Shown: positions 6,752-14,104 of the stretch, one piece after another | How the letters are laid out: the number at the start of each line of letters is the position of its first letter | Position numbering within the stretch: the first letter of the stretch is position 1 | Assembly (NCBI GenBank): GCA_026992635.1 | Contig: JALWYU010000113.1 | Span: forward strand, 1 to 32,283 | Direction: 5' to 3' | DNA length: 32,283 bases | Origin: Bacteroidota bacterium | Lineage (GTDB): Bacteria > Bacteroidota > Bacteroidia > JAADEI01 | Notes under the pieces: model-generated | Told to the model about the DNA's origin: nothing | What the model saw: the letters and a program-made list of their open reading frames with translations, nothing else | Database searches by the model: none | Position numbers and translations under genes: made by a program

Positions 6752-8068
6752 ATGAAAACTGAATGGCATTCTGAATTTAGTCTGTTTAGTGAACAAAACA
6801 AGAAAGGAGCTATAGATTTTTTGCTTGACAAAACTGATCATGCTCCAGCAGCTAGATGGAAAAGAGTAAAAGACCCGTATGCTCGCTTGGAGATTCTAAC
6901 CCACCTCCTGGCTTCGGACGATAATTGTAAGAGAAGAACCAAATGCAAAGACTACATCAAGGGCAAAGAAGGACTCCAGCAATGGTATTACGCCGGTGAC
7001 CTGCAAACCCCCAGGGGTAATTTCCAGCAGTTCCTGTGTAGGCGCCTGCGATGGATGGCTCCTCTCATAGGATACGAAATCCTGCATGGAGCCATCGCAC
7101 CTCCTGTTCCACACCCTGACCTCTTCCCCTCCGGCTCCTTTTTCCTGCGCATCCCCTTCACCCTCCGCAAACCCTATATCAGCAAAGACGACAGGGAATT
7201 CTACGTCCTGGATAATCCGGTCAAAAAGGAGTGGGTCTTCAAGGTGCCGTATGTGGCTCCCAGCCAGTGGAAGGGCGCACTGCGCGCTGCCATGGTCCGA
7301 CAACTGGTAGACTGGTGGATTAACCTGGATGAAAAGTCAAAAGAGAGAACATCATGCTTTTTCAAAAAGGTGCTGAGTACCATGGTCCGGCAACTGTTAG
7401 GCTGCTGTGCAAATTCAGATGTGAATTCAAAGACTCCTGAACGATTTGCCTGCTACCGCTTCCGCCTCTTCATTCTGTTTGGCAGTGAAAAGGGTGAAGA
7501 GCCCAACGCCGTCAAAGGACTCGCTGAATATCTAAACCGTATTGGTGGATCAGAGGCGGCAGAGGAATTTCGTAATAAAGTCAGGAGGTGTTTTGGATTT
7601 GACCCCGATAAACCCATTCCTCATTTTCGGGGCGCCCTTTACTTCTACCCCACCTTCTTTGACCGCATCGGACTGGAAGTCATCAACCCTCATGACCGAA
7701 AGACAGGTGCCGGAACACAACCCATTTACTTTGAATGCGTTCCTGCTGGCACCCACGGCGTCTTTTCCTTGCTTTACGTTCCCCTTTACCTGCAACACAT
7801 CAACCAAGATGCAGACTGCTGTCAGGATTCTCCAATTCAGGCACCCCAGCGCGCAGCAGACTCATCGCCCTCCACTTTCCTTCATCCCATGGTTAAACAG
7901 GACCTCCAGTTTCTCGCCCGCGGCATCAAAGCCATGCTCACCCAGTACGGCTTCGGCGCTAAAACCAGCAGCGGCTTTGGCGTGGCGGATGTAGAACCTG
8001 ACCAAATTCAAGTCATCCCTGAATCGTATAGAGGCATTTTCATAAATGAATGGGAGAGAGATGAGTAA
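6752..8068 (+). CDS. cmr6: Type III CRISPR RAMP protein, Cmr6-like (Cas7 family)
   Basis: This 438-residue second operon gene is a RAMP-fold protein. A conserved loop VPYVAPSQWKGALRAAM (about 165-181) resembles the G-x-x-x-K/R-GALR element of Cas7/Cmr6 proteins. The C-terminal glycine-rich loop GFGAKTSSGFGVADV lies near residues 400-412. The order cmr1, this gene, cas10, cmr4, cmr5, cmr3 fits subtype III-C, where this slot is the Cmr6-like subunit at the end of the backbone. Right after the first loop, residues 181-210 and 211-240 begin with the same five residues (MVRQL) and share D-x-x-SK, reflecting a 90-nt period duplication in the DNA. The last 8 nt overlap the likely cas10 start (ATGAGTAA). 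The RAMP assignment is secure; the exact subunit name is less so because the sequence is long and divergent for Cmr6. Confidence 0.75.
   Translation: MKTEWHSEFSLFSEQNKKGAIDFLLDKTDHAPAARWKRVKDPYARLEILTHLLASDDNCKRRTKCKDYIKGKEGLQQWYYAGDLQTPRGNFQQFLCRRLRWMAPLIGYEILHGAIAPPVPHPDLFPSGSFFLRIPFTLRKPYISKDDREFYVLDNPVKKEWVFKVPYVAPSQWKGALRAAMVRQLVDWWINLDEKSKERTSCFFKKVLSTMVRQLLGCCANSDVNSKTPERFACYRFRLFILFGSEKGEEPNAVKGLAEYLNRIGGSEAAEEFRNKVRRCFGFDPDKPIPHFRGALYFYPTFFDRIGLEVINPHDRKTGAGTQPIYFECVPAGTHGVFSLLYVPLYLQHINQDADCCQDSPIQAPQRAADSSPSTFLHPMVKQDLQFLARGIKAMLTQYGFGAKTSSGFGVADVEPDQIQVIPESYRGIFINEWERDE
7291..7430 (+). repeat. Degenerate 90-nt-period internal duplication in the Cmr6-like gene
   Basis: The first 50 nt of copy 1 (7291-7340) and copy 2 (7381-7430) match at about 35 positions, including 18 of the first 20, with a period of exactly 90 nt (30 codons). 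Similarity fades after that, so the duplication is old or partial. It keeps the reading frame and repeats the segment that follows the WKGALRAA loop. Confidence 0.6.
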
Positions 8069-11000
8069 TGATAAAGATTTGCGGAAACTGGCTGAAAACC
8101 GGGAAAACATCCTGCTGGCAGAGCTGGCTACACTGCTGCATGACACAGGTAAATTGCATCTTGGACATCAGGCAAAATATTTAAGAGACAAGGATAAATC
8201 AAATTACTCCCACACAAAGTTTGGACCACCACGTTCAAGACAGTTTTTGCAGAATTTTGCCGGGTCATTCCCTCAAATACGAATTATGGATGAAGGATCA
8301 TCTTTACAGGAAATAATTAGAGATCATCATAAACGCTATCTTGGTAATTGTCAAGTTGCAAATAATGTAGTGTGCTTGATACAAAGAACAGATTGGCTGG
8401 ATTCTGAATACGATAGGAGCGACATCATTACGCGTGGAAAACAAGCAATCTTAGTTCAACCAACTTCCTCTGGTTTTGGGATATTCTCGGTTTTTGGACA
8501 TCCGGCTTGTTTATACAGACTAAATCAAAACCTTGAAAAGATTAGGCTGACAAAAGCAGACTGTTCATCTAACGATAAATTGACCAAGCTACTGTGTGCA
8601 CTAAAAGACTGGCTTGCCGACTTCCTTGAGCATAATCAGCCTAATACACTTAACAATCAACTACGAAGAAACCTTCTTAAGGTTATCAGATTTATCTTCA
8701 CTAAAGCGGCGGGAGATACTCGCTATAGCGTGAATGATATTACTATCTGGGAACATTCTTGGTCAGTAAGCGTTCTTACAAAATTATTTGCATCCTGGAC
8801 CACCTTACACAATCTGAAATGGACAGACAAAGTACAAGGTAAGGCTTCAGAGGACAAATTATCCGATGTCGTTAAGCGACATGTAAAATTTACCTGTTGG
8901 TTTCACCCTCAGCTACTTCCTATTCGCATTGATGGTCTGGCGTATCTTGCCCAATCCAACAACATTCCCGACCTGCTGGCTCGTCGCACACTGCTCACAC
9001 AGATATACGACGCCATACAAGACATCTTGGAATGGGAGTTTCCCATAGCTGGCGAAGTCTACCGGGATGAAAATGGACCAGTGTTCCTGACTTTCTTACG
9101 AGATAAGAACGGTCAAAACCCTATTCTATTGTCGACACTACAACTTCCCGAAGATTCCAATGGTACGACACATGTCCTCCATGAGGCATATTTACAAGCT
9201 TTACAAAAGCCCAAGCAGCCCTTAGAAAGCTACCTACGCCAGGCCGTTGTTGAACTCTCCCATGGCGACCTCACCCTACCACCAGTGATTCCGCTATTCA
9301 CATATACCCAGAAATCAACCAAGGCAGCGGGAGAAAAATCCTTGGGCGATCTCCTGGCAGATGAGAAAAAACAAAGATTGTGGTTGCAAGCAGATGCTAA
9401 AACGATTCAAGACGCCTGGAAAGATACTGAAGAAATTTGCTCCGTATGTGGTCTGCGCCCTCAAGGATATGGAGCAAAAGATAACAATACGCGGAAGAAA
9501 GCCATTTTCCGCAAAATCTGCGGCGTATGCCTGGAACGCCGTGTGGATCGTGCCAAACCCTGGACTCAGGGCATTAATAAGTCATCCCAGGAACGCTTCT
9601 GGAATCGCTGTCCCGAAACCGTATGGCTGGACGATGTAGCCGATGCCAACGGCCGCCTGGCACTTATCGTGGGGTATTTTCCTCTGGAACACTGGCTGGA
9701 TGGCACCCTTGTGGAATCCTTGGCAATGTTCAAGCGCTCACCCGCAGCCGCTGGGGCAACAAATCGCAAAGTACAGGTGACCGACGAAAAAGGTGAAAAG
9801 CATGAAGTCGTTCTCGGTCCCAAACCTGCCTCTTACTCCCGACTGCGCCGCATCTGGGAGACCACCCGCCGCTTCTGGCAGGATGTCGCACCCACCGACA
9901 CACCCCCGGAAGAATTGCGGAATTTCTGTGAGGGCAACAATCTGAAACTCAAGGACCTCTGGGAAGGACCGTTGAGTCTGGAAGAATCCGTAGCCGGGAA
10001 GGTTGTTGGTAAGGCTGGACCAAGACTGGAAATCCGGGATATTCCAGATGAGATTCAGAACCAGCTGGGTGATTATCACGCCTATGAACTCCGCTTTCCT
10101 CAGGGCGTGAAGATGGCGGTGATATGGGATCCGGAGAATCGCCGGCTCATCACTGCAGAAAATCTGGTGTACATTGCTCGTCTCCTGGAATGGCAGATTC
10201 CTTCTAAGAAAAGAGGCGATTCAGAACAAACTTATCGGGCTTACCTCCACCAGCAAGCCGCTCACTTCGTACAGGAAAAACTAACAAACTCAACAGTGAC
10301 ACTTGAAGAACCTTCCCACTATGGTGGAAGGTCTCGGAGACTCGCCGACTTCTTAATAACCAGCAATAATGTCTCCACCATTGCAAACAGCATCTATGTG
10401 CCTCTCATTCCCATCCTTGCCGAGCCCCAGGTCTTTATGGCACTGGTGCCTGCCGACAGCGCCCTGGATGTGGTGCAGGCAATCAAAGCCAAGTATGAGC
10501 GAGAAATGGGTAAGGTGCGTAACCGACTGCCCCTTCATCTGGGCATCGTCTTTGCGCCCCGTATGATGCCGCTGAGGGCAATCCTGGACGCAGGACGGAA
10601 GATGCTGACATATCAGATCCCTGATTCGGCATTGCATTGGGAAGTTGTAAAAATTAAAACATTTGGCAACACAAACAATTTATGCAATAACGGAGGAATA
10701 AGAGCATTGCAGCTATTGAAATGCAAAGAGCTACTGCAAGAAAATCCCAACCAGTTTAAGATATGCCAATGTATCAAAATTAAAAATGCGTATGGTAAAC
10801 AAATTATCTGGAAAGTACCTGCGCTGATGGGCGACGGCAAAACCGAGGATAACTGGTACCCTTATGTATTCATGGCATGCGCTTCACGATACGTCGTACA
10901 AAATCGCAACCGATATTTCTGGAGTTTTAATCCATGGACAAGAACTGGAACGTGGCTTGTCCACGCTGGTGAACTCCAGCCAGGCGACCAAATCTACTTC

Positions 11001-11438
11001 ACACCCGCCACTTTTGATTTTATCTTCATGGACAGCAATGTACGCCGCCATGAAATCGCCTATAACAAAGAAGGACGACGCCATACCGACCCACGCAAAC
11101 CCTATCTGCTGGACGAACTGGACAACCTCCAGAAAGCATGGGCACACCTCCAGAAACTGGAATCTTCACAGCGCCACAAAATCATTGAACTGATTGAAAC
11201 CAAACGCCAGGAATGGTTTAACACCTCCGGAAACAACAAAGACATGTGGCTCCGGTCCCAGGAGGACAAAACCTTCAAAGAATTCTGTCGGGCAACCCTC
11301 CTGAACGCCAACTGGAAAAAGCACGAAAAACCCTCCCCATCTGAAATAAACCAGCTCACCGAATGGGCAGTCTCTGGACTGCTTACCGACGCCTTTGAAC
11401 TCTACACCAAAATCCTTAAATCCAGCGACCATGAGTAA
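8061..11438 (+). CDS. cas10: Type III-C-like Cas10 (Csx11-type), HD nuclease present, cyclase motif lost
   Basis: Large subunit of the effector; 1125 residues from the ATG at 8061 (another ATG at 8046). The N-terminal HD domain keeps LLHDTGKL (H27-D28), RDHHKRYLG (D88-H89-H90) and an Asp in RTDWLDSEYDR (D111), so single-stranded DNA cleavage is plausible. A Cys4 zinc finger follows (C460, C463, C487, C490). The first palm-like domain starts near residue 533 (LALIVGYFPLEHWLDG). In the second palm, where active Cas10 has GGDD between a strand and ALVPA, this protein has ILAEPQVFMALVPA (E788-V791). No GGDD exists elsewhere, so cyclic oligoadenylate synthesis is not expected. Size, dead cyclase, kept HD and gene order all match Csx11/III-C. 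The starts of cas10 and cmr4 share an ATGAGTAA overlap with the preceding stop, favouring 8061. GC content varies sharply inside the gene, about one third near 8.2 and 8.7 kb and above 60% near 9.6 kb. Confidence 0.88.
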   Translation: MSNDKDLRKLAENRENILLAELATLLHDTGKLHLGHQAKYLRDKDKSNYSHTKFGPPRSRQFLQNFAGSFPQIRIMDEGSSLQEIIRDHHKRYLGNCQVANNVVCLIQRTDWLDSEYDRSDIITRGKQAILVQPTSSGFGIFSVFGHPACLYRLNQNLEKIRLTKADCSSNDKLTKLLCALKDWLADFLEHNQPNTLNNQLRRNLLKVIRFIFTKAAGDTRYSVNDITIWEHSWSVSVLTKLFASWTTLHNLKWTDKVQGKASEDKLSDVVKRHVKFTCWFHPQLLPIRIDGLAYLAQSNNIPDLLARRTLLTQIYDAIQDILEWEFPIAGEVYRDENGPVFLTFLRDKNGQNPILLSTLQLPEDSNGTTHVLHEAYLQALQKPKQPLESYLRQAVVELSHGDLTLPPVIPLFTYTQKSTKAAGEKSLGDLLADEKKQRLWLQADAKTIQDAWKDTEEICSVCGLRPQGYGAKDNNTRKKAIFRKICGVCLERRVDRAKPWTQGINKSSQERFWNRCPETVWLDDVADANGRLALIVGYFPLEHWLDGTLVESLAMFKRSPAAAGATNRKVQVTDEKGEKHEVVLGPKPASYSRLRRIWETTRRFWQDVAPTDTPPEELRNFCEGNNLKLKDLWEGPLSLEESVAGKVVGKAGPRLEIRDIPDEIQNQLGDYHAYELRFPQGVKMAVIWDPENRRLITAENLVYIARLLEWQIPSKKRGDSEQTYRAYLHQQAAHFVQEKLTNSTVTLEEPSHYGGRSRRLADFLITSNNVSTIANSIYVPLIPILAEPQVFMALVPADSALDVVQAIKAKYEREMGKVRNRLPLHLGIVFAPRMMPLRAILDAGRKMLTYQIPDSALHWEVVKIKTFGNTNNLCNNGGIRALQLLKCKELLQENPNQFKICQCIKIKNAYGKQIIWKVPALMGDGKTEDNWYPYVFMACASRYVVQNRNRYFWSFNPWTRTGTWLVHAGELQPGDQIYFTPATFDFIFMDSNVRRHEIAYNKEGRRHTDPRKPYLLDELDNLQKAWAHLQKLESSQRHKIIELIETKRQEWFNTSGNNKDMWLRSQEDKTFKEFCRATLLNANWKKHEKPSPSEINQLTEWAVSGLLTDAFELYTKILKSSDHE

Positions 11439-12630
11439 TAACCAGCCAGAACTCTACCGCTTTTTCCTGATGACTGTTGACCCCGTGCACATTGGCACAG
11501 GCGGCTACCGGCTTGGCAGAGTGGATAATACCATCGTGCGCGAGCCCGGAACGCGCGTGCCTAAAATCCCTGGGACTGCACTTCATGGCGCCATCCGCCA
11601 CTACGCCGCCTACAGATTGGGTAAGCCGCAATGTGCCGGTCAATCCGGACACTGCGGTCAGGAAACCTGTCCCATCTGCTACACCTTTGGTGCCATCACT
11701 GAAAATGGTGCCAGAGCCGGCGTGGTCGCCATCAGCGACGCCCACATCCTCCTGTTCCCGGTCTATTCTATGTATGGACCTGTGTGGGTGACAACCTGCG
11801 AGCGACTGCGAGATTCCGGGCTACTGGATGACCCTCCCAACCCCTCCAGCGACAAAGCAATATGGAACGATAATCTAACTCCAGAGAACAGCATCAATCT
11901 GGGCCGGCTGATGTTGGAGAGGGATACCGATAAGTACCTTGATCTAACGGCTATCCGGAATAACAACCTGATACCATCAGAGGTCAAAAACCGCATGGTT
12001 GTCGTCTCCGAGCGCCTGTTCACCCACATTGTCAACTCCAACCTTGAAGTGCGCACTTCGGTGAGCATTGACCCCGAGACAGGTGCCGCTCAGGAGGGAG
12101 CGCTCTTTACCTATGAAGCCATTCCCCGGGCTACGGTTCTGTGGACGGATGTGGTGGTAAGCGATTTTAAGGGGAATTTTCCGGGCAAAGAAAGGTGGCG
12201 GCAGGAAATAAAGAACCTTGGCTTATCTGAAGACCTTACGGAGTGCCAAAATTTACCTGAGAACATCCCGGGCAACGAACACCCAATTGAAAGAGTACTG
12301 CGTGAACTGGGATATATTGGTGAAAGACCGCAACAGAGCAATGAGAATGAGAGACAAAGGTATTGGACAAAGTTTAAAAATCTTGCACGAGATTTTTGTT
12401 ACATTCATAATCGTTATCGTGAACATTCCTTGAATTGGAACCAGCCAGTAGATGTAGTTGAAGCAGGTTTTGAATGGGTAGAATACCTTGGTGTCGGCGG
12501 AATGGGCACAAGGGGATTTGGACGGATTAAAAATCGTGGTTGCATCCGTGTTTCTATTGATAGTGCTTCCCAGCCAGAAGACTGCAAAAGCTCAAATAAA
12601 TCCCGGAACAATGAGCAAGGAGCTACTTAA
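11431..12630 (+). CDS. cmr4: Type III CRISPR RAMP protein Cmr4-like (Cas7 backbone, probable target-RNA nuclease)
   Basis: This 399-residue Cas7 protein would form the repeated backbone on the crRNA. The N terminus reads like Cmr4: DPVHIGTGG, GRVDNTIVREPGT, then VPKIPGTALHGAIRHY. D32 in GRVDNTIVRE aligns with the Asp that cuts target RNA in Cmr4/Csm3, so RNA cleavage every 6 nt is plausible. C68, C75, C80 and C83 (C-x6-C-x4-C-x2-C, before YTFG) form a probable zinc site. TGAAQEGALFTYEAIP is the conserved thumb motif, and GGMGTRGFGRI the C-terminal glycine-rich loop. The chosen ATG at 11431 overlaps the cas10 stop by 8 nt; an in-frame start at 11395 would add 12 residues without family support. 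The gene overlaps cmr5 by 20 nt. It is longer than typical Cmr4 because of an insertion after about residue 230. Confidence 0.87.
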   Translation: MSNNQPELYRFFLMTVDPVHIGTGGYRLGRVDNTIVREPGTRVPKIPGTALHGAIRHYAAYRLGKPQCAGQSGHCGQETCPICYTFGAITENGARAGVVAISDAHILLFPVYSMYGPVWVTTCERLRDSGLLDDPPNPSSDKAIWNDNLTPENSINLGRLMLERDTDKYLDLTAIRNNNLIPSEVKNRMVVVSERLFTHIVNSNLEVRTSVSIDPETGAAQEGALFTYEAIPRATVLWTDVVVSDFKGNFPGKERWRQEIKNLGLSEDLTECQNLPENIPGNEHPIERVLRELGYIGERPQQSNENERQRYWTKFKNLARDFCYIHNRYREHSLNWNQPVDVVEAGFEWVEYLGVGGMGTRGFGRIKNRGCIRVSIDSASQPEDCKSSNKSRNNEQGAT

Positions 12631-13000
12631 CATTGATTACATTGCTGCCGAAGAAGCAAAAGACCTTGTGAATCAAATACCGAAGGAGAAATTAAATGAT
12701 TGTGAAAACGCAGCAACAAAAATTCTGGGCGTGCTTACCGAGGATGGTATATATGCTGCATTCATATACGTGTTTGCTAAAGTGAAGGAAGATTTGCGCC
12801 CGAAATTCGTGGGAAGTATGAAGAATGTGCTAAATAAAATACATGGCGATAATTTTATTTCGTCGGATTATCTTGAGCATATTTTATCTACTGTATCTGC
12901 GCAAATTTTAAAAGACCTGAACAAAACATTGCTTGCCCGCCTCGCTCTGGAACGTTTCCTCATCTACACCCGCTACTACGCCAAAGCCAAACAGCAGTAG
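12611..13000 (+). CDS. cmr5: Type III CRISPR small subunit, Cmr5-like (Cas11)
   Basis: This 129-residue, all-helical protein begins MSKELLNIDYIAAEEAKDLV and ends LALERFLIYTRYYAKAKQQ. The C-terminal helix with Y-AKA and the early A-x-x-A-x-x-L-V pattern resemble Cmr5, the small subunit that lines the target strand inside the complex. It overlaps the end of cmr4 by 20 nt, and its stop lies 1 nt before the next gene, typical spacing for this slot in cmr operons. The reading region is AT-rich (row 12841-12900 is about 32% GC), unlike the flanking genes. Assignment rests on size, helical character and position more than on strong sequence motifs. Confidence 0.78.
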   Translation: MSKELLNIDYIAAEEAKDLVNQIPKEKLNDCENAATKILGVLTEDGIYAAFIYVFAKVKEDLRPKFVGSMKNVLNKIHGDNFISSDYLEHILSTVSAQILKDLNKTLLARLALERFLIYTRYYAKAKQQ

Positions 13001-13001
13001 G

Positions 13002-14051
13002 ATGCCCTGGGAAATGTATAAAGTCGCCTTCAAGGTCCTGTCACCCATACACATTGGCTACCGCAAGTATGGGAACGTGATGGAAACACGCCACTATGTG
13101 CCTGCCCGTGTCCTGCTGGGTGCGCTCACGGCACGCCTCACACACCGCACCTTCGGAAACACAAAAGACTGGAAGCATTACCGGCTCGTGGGCGAACTCC
13201 TCAACAGAGTGTTCACATGCTCTTATTTTTTCCCGACTACAAATCCAGACGGCATCATAAACCAATTCCCCTGGGACGAACAATTTCCTGCCTATGAATT
13301 CATCGGCAGCTATGTGAGCACAGCCCTGAATGCCCAGACCAGCGCCGCCCAGGAGGGCACCCTACACGAAGTGGAATTCATCACACCCCGAACCCTGCAC
13401 TCCAGCAAGCAGGTCTATCTATCGGGCTACTGCTTTATGAACGATTCTTTTCAGGAGTCAAAAATCACGCAGGTTATTCAAAACATTCAAAAAGAATTGC
13501 AATCAAACAACCAGACGAGTTTTTCCACCCTGCCCCCAAAAGAACAGAACCAGTTCCAGAAATTCCTGAACCTGATCCTGCAAAATCCCCACATTCAAAT
13601 CATCCAGAAATTAAGCCAATCACTCCAACAGCTCCAGTACGAACTCAGAACCGGCAACACACAATCTGGTCTCCTTCACCACCTGCAAATTGGCGGCGAA
13701 CGCACCTACGGCTGGGGGAAAATTACTCTTTCAGCCAGCCTCCCCACCACCACTGCTACCAGATGCATGTTTGAAGAGTCATGCACCAGTCCCGCTTACC
13801 CGATCTGCCTCTCTGAAGAACGTCCAACCCTGACAGTTCAAGCAGGAGAACCCATTCCCCTGCACTTGCTGTATGAACCAGGCTCAGACCTGGCTGGCAC
13901 ACCTGAACCCCTCACACGAACCCTCTGGTGGGCGCCCCTCCCCACCTCCTTTGAAGGAATCGCCTATCCTCCCGGTACGCCAACTCGCCAGGAACTGGCA
14001 ATCCAGATTGGCAGGCTGGGCTACGGACACCCCGCTAACCACCACCCGTAA
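13002..14051 (+). CDS. cmr3: Type III CRISPR Cas5-like RAMP protein (Cmr3/Csx10-like)
   Basis: Last gene of the operon; 349 residues. The N-terminal RAMP strand and loop read VAFKVLSPIHIGYRKYG followed by YVPARVLLGALTARLT, close to the I/VPGS-x-LRGALAARL pattern of Csx10 and other Cas5-type RAMPs. SAAQEGTLHEVEFI resembles the Cas7 thumb motif also seen in the Cmr4-like protein. The C-terminal glycine-rich loop is IGGERTYGWGKI (about residues 226-240), followed by a Pro/Thr-rich end. In type III complexes Cas5 holds the crRNA 5' handle and contacts Cas10; that role is inferred from the missing Cas5 in the rest of the operon. The start at 13002 is 1 nt after the cmr5 stop; a second ATG lies 4 codons in. 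A short convergent gap (53 nt) separates it from the next gene. Confidence 0.75.
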   Translation: MPWEMYKVAFKVLSPIHIGYRKYGNVMETRHYVPARVLLGALTARLTHRTFGNTKDWKHYRLVGELLNRVFTCSYFFPTTNPDGIINQFPWDEQFPAYEFIGSYVSTALNAQTSAAQEGTLHEVEFITPRTLHSSKQVYLSGYCFMNDSFQESKITQVIQNIQKELQSNNQTSFSTLPPKEQNQFQKFLNLILQNPHIQIIQKLSQSLQQLQYELRTGNTQSGLLHHLQIGGERTYGWGKITLSASLPTTTATRCMFEESCTSPAYPICLSEERPTLTVQAGEPIPLHLLYEPGSDLAGTPEPLTRTLWWAPLPTSFEGIAYPPGTPTRQELAIQIGRLGYGHPANHHP

Positions 14052-14074
14052 ATCCAACCCGGCGTCCTCGCCCA

Positions 14075-14089
14075 CTGCAGCACCTGCAG
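14075..14089. terminator. Weak hairpin in the convergent gap after the CRISPR operon
   Basis: Two CTGCAG hexamers separated by CAC can pair with a 3-nt loop. On the plus strand a mixed T-rich stretch follows (to about 14106), with no clean T run. It is the only hairpin candidate in the 53-nt gap between the convergent cmr3-like and DUF502 genes. Confidence 0.25.
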
Positions 14090-14104
14090 CTCCTTTGGTT
14101 CTTT

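Noticed and set aside
10806-10850. MGDGKTEDN in Cas10 as a relocated GGDD site
   Set aside because: It is not in a strand-turn-strand palm context, while E-P-Q-V lies exactly at the expected place.
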